64,000 nt of DNA from Fictibacillus terranigra (GCF_030412265.1 NZ_JAUHLN010000004.1:343876-407875), one strand, 5' to 3'. Shown: positions 26,549-34,618, counted from the first letter of the stretch. Translations and numbers: made by a program. The notes: generated by a model from the letters alone, not told the origin.

Positions 26549-26719
26549 TTATCGATTAAGCTGTCGGCGATCGGCTTCTTCTGCACGCTCTAATGCTTCA
26601 CGGTCATCCTGGTCAGCTACCTCGGATGAATACTGTACATCTACACCTTCAGGCTGCTGTTGATCAGCTTCTGTCAGACCGTCCTTTTCATTAGTAAATC
26701 GGTTCTTTTCGTTTTCCAC
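26549..26719 (-). CDS. yfhD: YfhD-like small acidic protein (56 aa)
   Basis: The frame starts at GTG 26719, 7 bases after AAGGAGG. The product is acidic and ends with the pattern VDVQYSSEVADQDDREALER followed by AEEADRRQLNR. This matches what I recall of the YfhD family (DGVDVEFS.ELAD..D.EAL.RA..AD.RQ), though I could not search for it. The family is restricted to bacilli, likely linked to sporulation, and of unknown function. It is next to a YfhE-like gene, as in B. subtilis, which supports the call. Confidence 0.65.
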   Translation of the reverse strand: MENEKNRFTNEKDGLTEADQQQPEGVDVQYSSEVADQDDREALERAEEADRRQLNR

Positions 26720-26780
26720 AGTAAATTCCTCCTTCGCAAGTTTTTCGCAGAAAGTTGACTGGCCACTATTGAAGACTCAT

Positions 26781-26924
26781 CTACTTTGTTTGGGAAGATA
26801 AATGGTTATTGTATTCATTTTTTCCCCTGCCGTCTGCGGCCTTAAACTCCTCTTTGTAGAGGATCTCCTGTGTCTTGGTAAGGTCTGCGTTCCGTTCTTC
26901 AGCCTGTCGTTTTTTGCTTTTCAA
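26781..26924 (-). CDS. yfhE: YfhE-like small protein (47 aa)
   Basis: The start is probably TTG 26924, 7 bases after a GGGGG ribosome site; a longer frame to 26993 lacks one. The product is charged and carries LTKTQEILYKEEFKAADGRG, which resembles the YfhE core (L..AQEVLY..EFK.AD.AG). It lies 61 bases upstream of the YfhD-like gene in the same direction. Function unknown. Confidence 0.6.
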   Translation of the reverse strand: MKSKKRQAEERNADLTKTQEILYKEEFKAADGRGKNEYNNHLSSQTK

Positions 26925-27027
26925 GGCCGTTCCCCCTTTTGGATAATAAAAAAGAAGATAACCCAGCAAGTTAAACGTTCTGTACTGAGTCATCCCCTTT
27001 ATAGTTTGGCTTAAACAGCGTCAATTA

Positions 27028-27594
27028 TTAAGCTTCTTTCAATTGATCTTCTTCATAACCTTCCACATGATTTTGATTCCTTAACTGATGAAGCATGTAG
27101 TTATCTTTTTCAATCTGATACAGGTTATAAAGATCCCGTTCACGGTTCAGCTGCTCATAGATGTCGGCCCGTGACTCATTGGCCAAAGTGACAAACGGAA
27201 TTTTTTCTGCGGCTTTCTGAGACCGGATATTGTTTTTGCGTATTCGCATAAAAACCGTCTGAATATCTTTTTCATAAAATAATTCAGAAAGAAAACTTTC
27301 TTTCGCAAGCTTATTGTAGCCCTTGCCAAAATAAGGCTGTCCTAACCAGGTGCCCAGAAATCCACAGCCATCCTGAACGTCATACAAGCTTATGGCTCCG
27401 ATCGGGTTGTACCACTCATCCAGAATGGTTCTGGAAATCGTTTCCCCTCGTTCTTCTTCTTCGATCGTCTGCTTGGTCAAAAACATAAACTCCTCAAGGG
27501 AGTCCGCTTTTTGACGAACAAAAGGAAAGACATCAGGGTGTGCCATTAAATTGAAAAGAACATGACAGTCGTTTAAATCACGCTTTTTTAACAA
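27028..27594 (-). CDS. GNAT family N-acetyltransferase, RimJ/RimL type
   Basis: The 188-residue protein has the RimJ/RimL-type GNAT layout: an N-terminal LLKKRDLNDCHVLFNLMAHPDVFPFV block, PIGAISLYDV, LGTWLGQPYFGKGYNKLAKE (acetyl-CoA loop, degenerate) and VFMRIRKNNIRSQKAAEKI. The C-terminal 60 residues are extra charged helices. The start is TTG 27594, 7 bases after AGGAGG; an in-frame ATG at 27732 lacks a ribosome site and would cross the leader structure. The substrate is unknown. It is preceded by an unusual leader with a tRNA-like fold overlapping a terminator (27623-27717). Confidence 0.82.
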   Translation of the reverse strand: MLKKRDLNDCHVLFNLMAHPDVFPFVRQKADSLEEFMFLTKQTIEEEERGETISRTILDEWYNPIGAISLYDVQDGCGFLGTWLGQPYFGKGYNKLAKESFLSELFYEKDIQTVFMRIRKNNIRSQKAAEKIPFVTLANESRADIYEQLNRERDLYNLYQIEKDNYMLHQLRNQNHVEGYEEDQLKEA

Positions 27595-27622
27595 TTTAAC
27601 CCCTCCTAGAGGGCAGAAAAAT

Positions 27623-27662
27623 CCCACCCTCGAATTAAGAATAAAAATTAATTCGGGGTGGG
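27623..27662 (-). terminator. Leader terminator of the RimJ/L-type GNAT gene
   Basis: On the minus strand CCCACCCCGAATTAA (27662-27648) pairs with TTAATTCGAGGGTGGG (27638-27623) with a single bulge, followed by ATTTTTCT. It lies between the promoter region and the GNAT ribosome site. Confidence 0.8.
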
Positions 27663-27717
27663 AATCGAACCCACTAGGACCAGATATTCTGGTGGCGCAC
27701 CAATTGCCTTCCCTAAG
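27651..27717 (-). ncRNA. tRNA-like element, candidate antiterminator
   Basis: Reading the minus strand from 27717, the segments fall in cloverleaf order. They are a 7-base acceptor strand (CTTAGGG), AA, a D-like arm (GGC..GCC with AATTGGT in the loop), and an arm ACCAG-AATAT-CTGGT in the anticodon position. Four bases follow, then a perfect T arm (GTGGG-TTCGATT-CCCAC) and an acceptor 3-prime strand (CCCGAAT; 5 of 7 pairs). The middle loop has 5 instead of 7 bases, no anticodon context is present and no CCA follows. It is therefore not a working tRNA gene. Its 3-prime half is also the 5-prime arm of the terminator at 27623-27662. Confidence 0.5.
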
Positions 27718-27742
27718 GTTTTGCGTATTCATTTATACTTGA

Positions 27743-27771
27743 ATCATATGCTATTTTTTATAAAAAGAAAA
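27743..27771 (-). promoter_or_regulatory. Probable promoter of the GNAT leader
   Basis: On the minus strand TATGAT (27748-27743) is a good -10. A weak TTTTCT lies 17 bases upstream. The predicted transcript would start just before the tRNA-like element. Confidence 0.4.
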
Positions 27772-27783
27772 TAGGTTTTTTGT

Positions 27784-28926
27784 TTATTTTTTGTGAAAAT
27801 ATTGGTTATTTTTATACACGATTTTTCCTTCAATCATGGTCATCACCGGAAGAGAATAAAAATGAAAAGGATGCGCTGTCCAGATAGTGATATCTGCGTC
27901 TTTACCGGGCTCCAGGCTGCCGATTCGATCAGCAACACCAAGATTTTTTGCTGGATTGATTGTAATTCCCCGCAATGCATTCTCTTCACTCAGGCCCTCG
28001 CGGACGGCAAGAGCTGCACACACATTTAAATAATGGATCGGTGTATAGGGATGATCGGTTGTAATCGATACTTCTATACCATGGTCTGTGAGAATTCTAT
28101 ACGTATCCCATGTTTTGTTCTTCAATTCAATCTTTGATCGTCTCGTAAGGGTTGGGCCGACTGAAACCTGGAGCCCCCGTCCCGACAGCTCTTCGGCTAC
28201 TAGATGGCCTTCTGTACAATGTTCAATACGGAGATCAAGATTGAACTCATCGGCCAGCCTGACAGCAGAGAGGATATCATCCGCTCGGTGGGCGTGTATT
28301 CGCACAGGAATTTCACGGTTTAAGGCAGCGATCAGGGGAACAATCCTTAAATCTCCTGAAAAAGAAGAGCTTTTGGCGTGATAAAAAGCTTCTCGGAGCA
28401 TTCCCATGATTCCCATTCGAGTGATGGAATTGTTTTCTCTGCCGCTGTGAATTCTTTTTGGGTTTTCGCCGAGTGCAAGCTTTAGGCCAGCCAGCTCCTT
28501 GATCAGCATTTTTCGAATATCTTTTCCAACAGTCTTGATAACGGATGTTGTTCCGCCGATTACATTGGCGCTTCCCGGCATTATATGGACCGCTGTTATG
28601 CCATGCTTGATGGCATCCTGAAAGCCGCTGTCCAGTGGATGGCAGCCGTCGATTGCCCGGATATGAGGAGTGAGTACTTCATTTGTTTCATTTGCGTCGT
28701 TCCCGGCCCAACCCGTGCCCTCATCATAAAGACCCAAATGTGTGTGGACGTCGATGAGACCTGGCATAAGGTGAGTTCCTTCAGCCTGGATGATCTCCAT
28801 ATCCGAGGCTGCTTCAATGAAGGGTGCAAGCCGGACGATTTTACCGTTTTGTATAAAGAGATCCCCCCTTTGCAAAACGGGAGAGGCAATCGGGTAAATC
28901 CGAGCTCCTTTAATCAGTATTTTCAA
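27784..28926 (-). CDS. Amidohydrolase (imidazolonepropionase-like)
   Basis: The 380-residue metal-dependent hydrolase has LMPGLIDVHTHLG (HxH metal site), VRIHAHRADDI (metal His), LRIEHCTEGH, ITTDHPYTPI (metal Asp) and a terminal GSLEPGKDADITIWTAHPF, all typical of the amidohydrolase superfamily (composite domain plus TIM barrel). It should hydrolyse a cyclic amide or similar bond in the cytosol; the substrate is not predictable. Start TTG 28926 follows AGGTGA. It lies downstream of yfhF on the same strand with a 45-base gap, so they may be co-transcribed. Confidence 0.88.
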   Translation of the reverse strand: MKILIKGARIYPIASPVLQRGDLFIQNGKIVRLAPFIEAASDMEIIQAEGTHLMPGLIDVHTHLGLYDEGTGWAGNDANETNEVLTPHIRAIDGCHPLDSGFQDAIKHGITAVHIMPGSANVIGGTTSVIKTVGKDIRKMLIKELAGLKLALGENPKRIHSGRENNSITRMGIMGMLREAFYHAKSSSFSGDLRIVPLIAALNREIPVRIHAHRADDILSAVRLADEFNLDLRIEHCTEGHLVAEELSGRGLQVSVGPTLTRRSKIELKNKTWDTYRILTDHGIEVSITTDHPYTPIHYLNVCAALAVREGLSEENALRGITINPAKNLGVADRIGSLEPGKDADITIWTAHPFHFYSLPVMTMIEGKIVYKNNQYFHKK

Positions 28927-28971
28927 TCTGCATTCACCTAATTTTCTATTTTTTTCTAGTTCTATTGTAAC

Positions 28972-29868
28972 TTATTTCAGTAAATCTTTTAATGCTTCCT
29001 GAAGCCTGGGAAAACAAAATTTAAATCCACTCTGAAGTGCTTTTTCTGGGTAGGCATGCTGACCTTCAAGAATGAGTACACTCATCTCACCAAGTACGGT
29101 TTTTATGGCCAAGGCAGGAGCGGGCAGCCAATGAGGCCTTCGGATGATTTCTCCCAGTTCTTTTCCGAAATCGTTATTTTGAACAGGAAAGGGGGAAGTG
29201 ACGTTTAAAGGACCCTCGATTTCTGATTCTACAGCATATGCAATAAGCCTTGCAGCGTCTTCCAGATGAACCCATGAGATCCACTGCCGTCCAGATCCGA
29301 TCCTTCCGCCGGCGAATAACTTATACGGCATCTCCATTTGAGAAAGAGCACCGCCTTTTTTGCTTAAGACTACCCCGAATCGTGTGAAGACTGTTCTGAT
29401 TCCCAGTTCTTTTGCTTCACTCGCTTTTTGTTCCCACTTTTGTGCGACGGCAGATAAGAAATTTTCATTCTTAGGTGATGATCGTTCGGTAAAGCGCTCT
29501 TGTTCAGCGCTCCCATAATAGCCAACAGCTGAAGCGTTAACAAGGACGGATGGTTTTTCGGGAAGTTTACCAAGAATGCGCAAGACTTCTTCTGTTGCTT
29601 GCAGGCGGCTTTCCATTATGTTTTTCTTTTTTTCCTCCGTCCATCGGCCGTGGATGCTTTCACCCGCAAGATTAATAAAGGCATCCATACCATCCAGTTC
29701 TTTTTCGGGAGAGCTGGAGGAGCCTAGCCACTCCACAAAATGAAGATTATCGTCATCAGTCACTTTTCTTGAACGTGTTAAGATGTACACTTCATGATGA
29801 TCTGAGAGCAGAAGATCCGTTACTGCTGAACCGATCAGCCCTGTGCCTCCTGTAATCGCGATTTTCAT
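28972..29868 (-). CDS. yfhF: TIGR01777 family NAD-dependent epimerase-like protein (YfhF)
   Basis: The 298-residue extended-SDR protein begins with the NAD(P) site AITGGTGLIGSAV, has AFINLAGESIHGRWTEEKK, VNASAVGYYGS and a C-terminal DUF1731 part (ALAIKTVLGEMSVLILEGQHAYPEKALQSGF). These features define the SDR39U1/TIGR01777 family, which includes the E. coli YfcH and plant plastid homologues with suspected roles in division or chlorophyll metabolism. ATG 29868 follows AGGATA. It sits before the inserted cstA pair on the divergent strand. Confidence 0.9.
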   Translation of the reverse strand: MKIAITGGTGLIGSAVTDLLLSDHHEVYILTRSRKVTDDDNLHFVEWLGSSSSPEKELDGMDAFINLAGESIHGRWTEEKKKNIMESRLQATEEVLRILGKLPEKPSVLVNASAVGYYGSAEQERFTERSSPKNENFLSAVAQKWEQKASEAKELGIRTVFTRFGVVLSKKGGALSQMEMPYKLFAGGRIGSGRQWISWVHLEDAARLIAYAVESEIEGPLNVTSPFPVQNNDFGKELGEIIRRPHWLPAPALAIKTVLGEMSVLILEGQHAYPEKALQSGFKFCFPRLQEALKDLLK

Positions 29869-29970
29869 GCCATATCCTCCATTTCCTAATTTCCCGTTAT
29901 TTTATTTAAATATTAAGAATATTTGGTATAATTACTTTGTAATTATATCAATCTTTTAAGGGGGAGCCTA

Positions 29971-32073
29971 ATGGAAACACAGCCGAGTACGATTAAAAAG
30001 AGAAGCAATCCAATCACAAAGACAATGATTTGGATTGCGATTGCCCTGGCGGGAGGATTAAGTTTATCTGTAATTGCCCTGCAGAGGGACGAGCACATCA
30101 ACGCCATATGGTTTGTTGTGGCATCACTGGCAACGTACGCTGTTGCATACCGGTTTTATTCCCGTTTTATCTCAAATAAAATCTTTGGATTGGACAAAAA
30201 ACGGGCTACACCAGCTGAAAGATACAGTGATGGTAAGGATTATGTTCCTACTAACAAATGGGTGCTGTACGGGCACCATTTTGCAGCGATTGCTGGTGCA
30301 GGGCCGCTTGTTGGGCCGACGCTTGCTGCTCAGATGGGCTATCTGCCAGGAACAATCTGGATTATAGCAGGAGCAGTGCTTGCGGGCTGTGTCCAGGATT
30401 TTGTTATTCTCATCATCTCTATGCGCCGAAAAGGAAAATCAATCGGAGAAATTGCAAGAGAAGAGATCGGGCCTGTCGGCGGATATCTTGCTCTTATCGG
30501 CGTATTTGCCATTATGATCATCTTGATTGCTGTTTTGGGGCTTGTTGTTGTAAACGCTTTAAAAGCTAGTCCCTGGGGCATGTTCACAATCGCCATGACG
30601 ATACCCATCGCGCTGTTTATGGGGATCTATATGAAATTTTTCCGGCCGGGAAGAGTAGGAGAAGCCTCGATCATCGGGTTTGTCCTTCTGCTGATCGCTT
30701 TGCTGAGCGGACAATGGGTAGCAGATTCAGCGACCCTCGCTCCGATGTTCACATTTGGAGGCAAAACGATCGCTATCATGATGATTGTCTACGGTTTTCT
30801 TGCTTCCGTACTTCCAGTCTGGCTTCTCCTTGCTCCAAGGGATTACTTAAGCACCTTCTTAAAAGTGGGCGTTATTGCTATGCTTGCTATCGGCATCTTT
30901 ATTGTTATGCCAGAAATTAAAATGCCTGCACTCACGAAATTTGTTGATGGCACAGGCCCTGTATTTTCAGGCAATCTATTTCCGTTCTTATTCATTACCA
31001 TTGCCTGTGGAGCGGTTTCCGGATTCCATTCTTTAATCTCATCCGGGACGACTCCTAAGCTGATCGCTAATGAAAGGCATGCCAACATGATCGGCTACGG
31101 AGGCATGCTTACGGAATCATTTGTTGCAGTGATGGCACTTGTCGCAGCAACGCTTCTATCGCCAGGGGTCTATTTTGCGATCAACTCACCTGCAGCTGCC
31201 ATCGGGCCAGAAGTTAGCGCCGCAGCAACAACTATCTCTTCGTGGGGCTTTTCGGTGAGTGCTGACGAGATTAACACGATCGCCCAGCAGGTCGATGAAG
31301 ATTCAATCCTCTCAAGGACAGGAGGCGCTCCATCGCTTGCTGTAGGGATGGCTCATATATTCTCTAAAATTGTTGGAGGGCCTGAACTGATGGCGTTCTG
31401 GTACCATTTTGCGATTCTTTTTGAGGCCGTATTCATATTAACCACCATTGATGCCGGAACGAGGGTAGGCAGATTCATGCTTCAGGATCTGCTGGGCAAC
31501 ATCTGGAAGCCTTTGGGCCGGACAGACTGGATGCCGGCAGTATATATAACCAGCGCACTTGTTGTTGCGGGATGGGGTTACTTCCTGGTTGTAGGTGTAA
31601 CCGATCCTCTGGGAGGTATCAATACGCTTTGGCCGCTATTCGGAATTACGAACCAGATGCTTGCAGCCATTGCTTTAATCGTTGCAACGACAGTTATCAT
31701 AAAAATGGGGAAAACCAAGTATTGTTGGGTAACACTGGCTCCGCTTGCTTGGCTGATGATTGTCACGGTAACGGCTGGCTGGCAGAAAATTTTCTCTGCC
31801 CTGCCGAAGATCGGCTTTTTAAAACAAGCTGAAGTCACTCAGCAGGCTTTGGATGCAGGAAAACTGCCGCCAACGATTCCAACTGTTGAAGCGGCCAAGC
31901 AGATTATTTTCAACAATCAGCTGAATGCCGTGCTGACAGGTATCTTTATGCTTCTTATTCTTGGAGTATTGATTGATGCAATGAGGATTTGGGGCAAAGT
32001 GTGGTTTAAAAAACAAGAACTCCCAACAAGTGAGGAGCCGTTTAAAGAAACAACGATCAGCGAGGTGTCCTGA
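29971..32073 (+). CDS. cstA: Carbon starvation protein CstA family transporter
   Basis: The 700-residue integral membrane protein has about 16 helices and CstA landmarks: NKWVLYGHHFAAIAGAGPLVGP, LAAQMGYLPG, CGAVSGFHSLISSGTTPK, FAILFEAVFILTTIDAGTRVGRF and the loop WPLFGITNQMLAAIAL. Members of this family (BtsT, CstA) import pyruvate and possibly peptides with H+. ATG 29971 follows AAGGGGG; TATAAT lies about 40 bases upstream. It overlaps the ybdD-like gene by one base. The pair interrupts the otherwise familiar yfhF-recX neighbourhood. Confidence 0.92.
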   Translation: METQPSTIKKRSNPITKTMIWIAIALAGGLSLSVIALQRDEHINAIWFVVASLATYAVAYRFYSRFISNKIFGLDKKRATPAERYSDGKDYVPTNKWVLYGHHFAAIAGAGPLVGPTLAAQMGYLPGTIWIIAGAVLAGCVQDFVILIISMRRKGKSIGEIAREEIGPVGGYLALIGVFAIMIILIAVLGLVVVNALKASPWGMFTIAMTIPIALFMGIYMKFFRPGRVGEASIIGFVLLLIALLSGQWVADSATLAPMFTFGGKTIAIMMIVYGFLASVLPVWLLLAPRDYLSTFLKVGVIAMLAIGIFIVMPEIKMPALTKFVDGTGPVFSGNLFPFLFITIACGAVSGFHSLISSGTTPKLIANERHANMIGYGGMLTESFVAVMALVAATLLSPGVYFAINSPAAAIGPEVSAAATTISSWGFSVSADEINTIAQQVDEDSILSRTGGAPSLAVGMAHIFSKIVGGPELMAFWYHFAILFEAVFILTTIDAGTRVGRFMLQDLLGNIWKPLGRTDWMPAVYITSALVVAGWGYFLVVGVTDPLGGINTLWPLFGITNQMLAAIALIVATTVIIKMGKTKYCWVTLAPLAWLMIVTVTAGWQKIFSALPKIGFLKQAEVTQQALDAGKLPPTIPTVEAAKQIIFNNQLNAVLTGIFMLLILGVLIDAMRIWGKVWFKKQELPTSEEPFKETTISEVS

Positions 32074-32282
32074 TGAATCAGTTCTCCATACTCAGGAAGA
32101 TCAACGGCGTGGCGGCGGCCATTCGTAAGATCGGAAGAGGAATCTCCAACCTGCCCGATTATGATTCTTATGTGGAGCACATTCGGCAGCATCATCCAGA
32201 GGTTGTGCCGCCGACAGAGGCTGAGTTCTTTAATGATTTTCTTAATAAAAAATACGGAGCATCGGCCAAGAGATGCTGTTAG
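32073..32282 (+). CDS. YbdD/YjiX family protein (CstA partner)
   Basis: The 69-residue protein has the YbdD/YjiX pattern: LPDYDSYVEHIRQHHPEVVPPTEAEFFNDFLNKKYG. In Enterobacteria the homologues are encoded with CstA/BtsT and are needed for pyruvate uptake. Here the start ATG shares one base with the cstA stop (TGATG), so translation is coupled. The C-terminal RCC is short and Cys-rich. A terminator follows at once. Confidence 0.88.
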   Translation: MNQFSILRKINGVAAAIRKIGRGISNLPDYDSYVEHIRQHHPEVVPPTEAEFFNDFLNKKYGASAKRCC

Positions 32283-32287
32283 GAGGA

Positions 32288-32320
32288 AAGCCCGCATAGG
32301 TTGATGCGGGCTTTTTTTAC
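32288..32320 (+). terminator. Terminator of the cstA operon
   Basis: AGCCCGCAT and ATGCGGGCT pair around a six-base loop, followed by seven T. Confidence 0.9.
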
Positions 32321-32386
32321 AGTACTCTATAAATGTAAGGATGGCAGGGGCTATGCTAAACTATAGAAAATGAGGTGAAGAGCCAA

Positions 32387-33199
32387 ATGGCTTTAATAAC
32401 AAAGATTACGACGCAAAAAAAGAACAGCGACCGTTTCAATGTTTTCATTGATCATGGAAATGGGGAAGAGTTCGGTTTCAGTGTGGATACTGACATACTC
32501 ATAAAATATAAGCTGAAAAAAGGATTGGAAATCAATACAGAGGAATTAAGCTCTGTTTTATATGATGATGACATCAAAAAAGGATTTAACAAGGCTTTGA
32601 AGTTTCTGTCTTTTCGTATGAGGTCAGAAAAAGAAGTAAACGATTATTTGAAGAAGAACGAGTATGAGGAAAATGTCATTCAAGAAGTGATTAAACGGCT
32701 TAAAGAATATAACTATTTGGATGATGCTGAATTTGCCAGGATGTTTGTCAGGACAAGAAAGAACACGACATCCAAGGGAACAGGTGTTATAGCGAGGGAA
32801 CTCGTTCAAAAAGGGATTTCTTCTGGACACATGGAAGCAGCCTTAAAAGAATTTCCATATGAAGAACAAGTCGAGTCGGCGATTAAATTTGCTGCAAAGA
32901 AATCAACCCAAAGCAAAGGGATTTCGAACAACGAAAGGAAAAACAAAATTTCCCAGAAGCTCCTGCAAAAAGGATACTCCTGGGAAGTGGTAGAAGAGGC
33001 TGTTCGAACGGTCGATCTTGAGAGCTCTGATGAGGAGGAGAGGGAGGCTTTGCTAAAGCATGCCAATAAAGCCCACAGACGCTATAAAAAATTTTCCGGC
33101 GTACAATACAAAAACAAGATGAAGCAGCATTTATACAGCAAAGGCTTTCCGGTTGGTATGATCGACGAACTATTAGAGTCCGGTCTTACCGATCAATGA
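32387..33199 (+). CDS. recX: Recombination regulator RecX
   Basis: The 270-residue product consists of tandem three-helix repeats characteristic of RecX: FNKALKFLSFRMRSEKEVNDYLKKNEYEENVIQEVIKRLKEYNYLDDAEFARMFVRT and later RIxQKLLQKGYSWEVVEEAV and FSGVQYKNKMKQHLYSKGFPVGMIDELL. RecX binds RecA filaments and tunes recombination and SOS. I choose ATG 32387, 9 bases after GAGGTG; the upstream GTG lies in that site. The end overlaps the convergent SDR gene by 14 bases. Confidence 0.92.
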   Translation: MALITKITTQKKNSDRFNVFIDHGNGEEFGFSVDTDILIKYKLKKGLEINTEELSSVLYDDDIKKGFNKALKFLSFRMRSEKEVNDYLKKNEYEENVIQEVIKRLKEYNYLDDAEFARMFVRTRKNTTSKGTGVIARELVQKGISSGHMEAALKEFPYEEQVESAIKFAAKKSTQSKGISNNERKNKISQKLLQKGYSWEVVEEAVRTVDLESSDEEEREALLKHANKAHRRYKKFSGVQYKNKMKQHLYSKGFPVGMIDELLESGLTDQ

Positions 33200-33854
33200 A
33201 AATTTCCGGCTGCCCCTGATCTTCTTCAGCGATTTGAAATGCAACCTGCTCTGGTGTTTTGAAGCGGGATTTGTCCTTTATATGTTCCGAGTGATCCCAG
33301 AACGGTGTATCCATTCCTCCCATATAGACGGCTGTTACTTGAATGCCTGTGCCCTCCAGTTCTTTAACGAGACTTTCGGTGAACCCCTTAACCGCGAACT
33401 TGCTGGCGCAATATACTGATTCATTTACTTTTCCTCTAAGTCCGGCAGTGGAAATAATGTTCATGATCTTTCCTTCTTGCCGATCTTTAAAGTAAGGCAA
33501 GGAAATTTTTGTCGTAAAAATCGTTCCTTTGACGTTTGTATCCAGCATGGCCTCTATCTCATCCACACTCAGTTCCTCCAATGGACCAAATTTGCCGGAA
33601 CCAGCATTATTGATGAGCATATGTACATCTTCACGCTGAAGCAGCTGTCCGAAAACATGCTGGACCTCATCGATCGAGGTAATGTCACAAGCGAAGCAAT
33701 CTGCTTTATAGCCTTTAGAATTCAACCTGTCAGCTACAGAATTGAGCTTCGTGATTGAACGTCCGATCAAGATGACTTTATATTGTTTTCCATATTCTTC
33801 GGCTAGTGCAGCTCCAAGACCTGAACCGCCTCCTGTTATAACCACTGATTTCAT
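33186..33854 (-). CDS. Short-chain dehydrogenase/reductase
   Basis: The 222-residue classical SDR has the cofactor site TGGGSGLGAAL (5-15), NNAGSGKFGPL, the Ser in NIISTAGLRG and the YCASKFAVKGF catalytic Tyr-Lys. It is short by SDR standards, with a reduced substrate lid. Substrate unknown. It runs toward recX with overlapping 3-prime ends, and is divergent from yfhH. No ribosome site of high quality is visible before ATG 33854 (GGAGTGGTG region). Confidence 0.87.
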   Translation of the reverse strand: MKSVVITGGGSGLGAALAEEYGKQYKVILIGRSITKLNSVADRLNSKGYKADCFACDITSIDEVQHVFGQLLQREDVHMLINNAGSGKFGPLEELSVDEIEAMLDTNVKGTIFTTKISLPYFKDRQEGKIMNIISTAGLRGKVNESVYCASKFAVKGFTESLVKELEGTGIQVTAVYMGGMDTPFWDHSEHIKDKSRFKTPEQVAFQIAEEDQGQPEIFIDR

Positions 33855-33931
33855 AAATTCACCACTCCGATACGTTTGGATTCTTAACCAATGTTTATTA
33901 TACTAAAGGCACAGTAGAACGGAGGCGCACC

Positions 33932-34243
33932 ATGGAAAAAAGATATAGCGAAATGACAAAAACGGAACTGACAGCCGAAATAGCAGATCTTCATGCGAAA
34001 GCCCAAAAAGCAGAACAGATGGGGATGGTAAGTGAGTTCTCTGTCTATGAACGAAAAATCACGATGGCAAAATCGTATCTGCTCGATCCATCTGACTTTG
34101 AAGCCGGTGAAACGTATCCTATCCAGGGAGATCCGGGATCGACGTTTAAAATATTGTATATGAACGGAATTTTCGCCTGGGGTTATCGGAATGGATTCCA
34201 TGAACTAGAGGCGTTTCCTATTGCAATGCTGACACACCAATAG
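33932..34243 (+). CDS. yfhH: YfhH family protein (DUF1811)
   Basis: The 103-residue protein matches DUF1811/YfhH: RYSEMTKTELTAEIADLHAKAQKAEQMGMVSEFSVYERKITMAKSYLLD, then a C-terminal SH3-like beta part (GSTFKILYMNGIFAWGYR). Structure-known members are helical N-terminally with a beta barrel; function unknown. ATG 33932 follows GGAGGCG. It keeps its recX-yfhH-sspK neighbourhood. Confidence 0.9.
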   Translation: MEKRYSEMTKTELTAEIADLHAKAQKAEQMGMVSEFSVYERKITMAKSYLLDPSDFEAGETYPIQGDPGSTFKILYMNGIFAWGYRNGFHELEAFPIAMLTHQ

Positions 34244-34249
34244 TAATGA

Positions 34250-34280
34250 AAAAAGAAGCGGCAAGAGCCGCTTCTTTTTC
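34250..34280. terminator. Bidirectional terminator, yfhH and sspK
   Basis: GAAGCGGC and GCCGCTTC pair around an AAGA loop, with A-rich and T-rich flanks. Confidence 0.9.
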
Positions 34281-34285
34281 CGGCA

Positions 34286-34372
34286 CTAATAATGCTTGCG
34301 TGTTTGAAGGTAAGCCTGATCGGCTTTGCCGTTTGAATGGCGTCCATCATAACCGCAAGAATTATTGATCAT
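34286..34372 (-). CDS. Possible 28-aa microprotein overlapping the sspK stop
   Basis: A short frame begins at ATG 34372, overlapping the last codons of sspK (GATGATCAATAA), and ends at 34286. The peptide (starting [16 protein letters not shown]) is polar and Gly/His-rich. There is no own ribosome site, so only coupled translation from sspK would express it. I do not recognise it and list it as a weak candidate. Confidence 0.2.
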   Translation of the reverse strand: MINNSCGYDGRHSNGKADQAYLQTRKHY

Positions 34373-34517
34373 CTCGGTGTCGATTGGATAAAAACATTCG
34401 TTCCTGAGGTCGGTCTTGAATGGATCCATCTGGCCGTTTGGAAGAAAACTCTTCTTTGGCTCTCGGCTCACCTGAGAAGGAGATCCGATTAGGGAAGTTC
34501 TTAGCTTTGTTTCGCAT
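34362..34517 (-). CDS. sspK: Small acid-soluble spore protein K (SspK)
   Basis: The 51-residue frame starts at ATG 34517, behind GGAGGG. The product reads [20 protein letters not shown] and later contains [22 protein letters not shown], the conserved SspK pattern (GEPRAK...SKR.DGSI...PQERM). It is a minor forespore protein. CATACTA (34548-34554, minus) is a perfect sigma-F/G -10 sequence, placed 31 bases upstream. The gene is too short for standard length cut-offs and is easily missed. Confidence 0.88.
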   Translation of the reverse strand: MRNKAKNFPNRISFSGEPRAKEEFSSKRPDGSIQDRPQERMFLSNRHRDDQ

Positions 34518-34547
34518 GGATTACCCTCCTTAAAATCGGTTCCCACC

Positions 34548-34554
34548 TAGTATG
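34548..34554 (-). promoter_or_regulatory. Forespore (sigma-G-type) -10 element of sspK
   Basis: The minus strand reads CATACTA, fitting CATnnTA. The -35 is not clear, so only the -10 is claimed. Confidence 0.5.
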
Positions 34555-34618
34555 GTTTGAAAAAAACGCTTTAATGTGAGCCGGAAACGGCAAAATAATG
34601 GATAAGGAGGAAGTAAAA

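Noticed and set aside
27651..27717. A functional tRNA gene on the minus strand
   Set aside because: The T arm is perfect, but the acceptor has only 5 of 7 pairs, the middle arm has a 5-base loop with no usable anticodon context, and no CCA or clean 3-prime end follows. I keep it as a tRNA-like element.
27595..27732. N-terminal extension of the GNAT protein from ATG 27732
   Set aside because: No ribosome site precedes it, and it would translate through the tRNA-like element and terminator. The TTG at 27594 has an ideal site.
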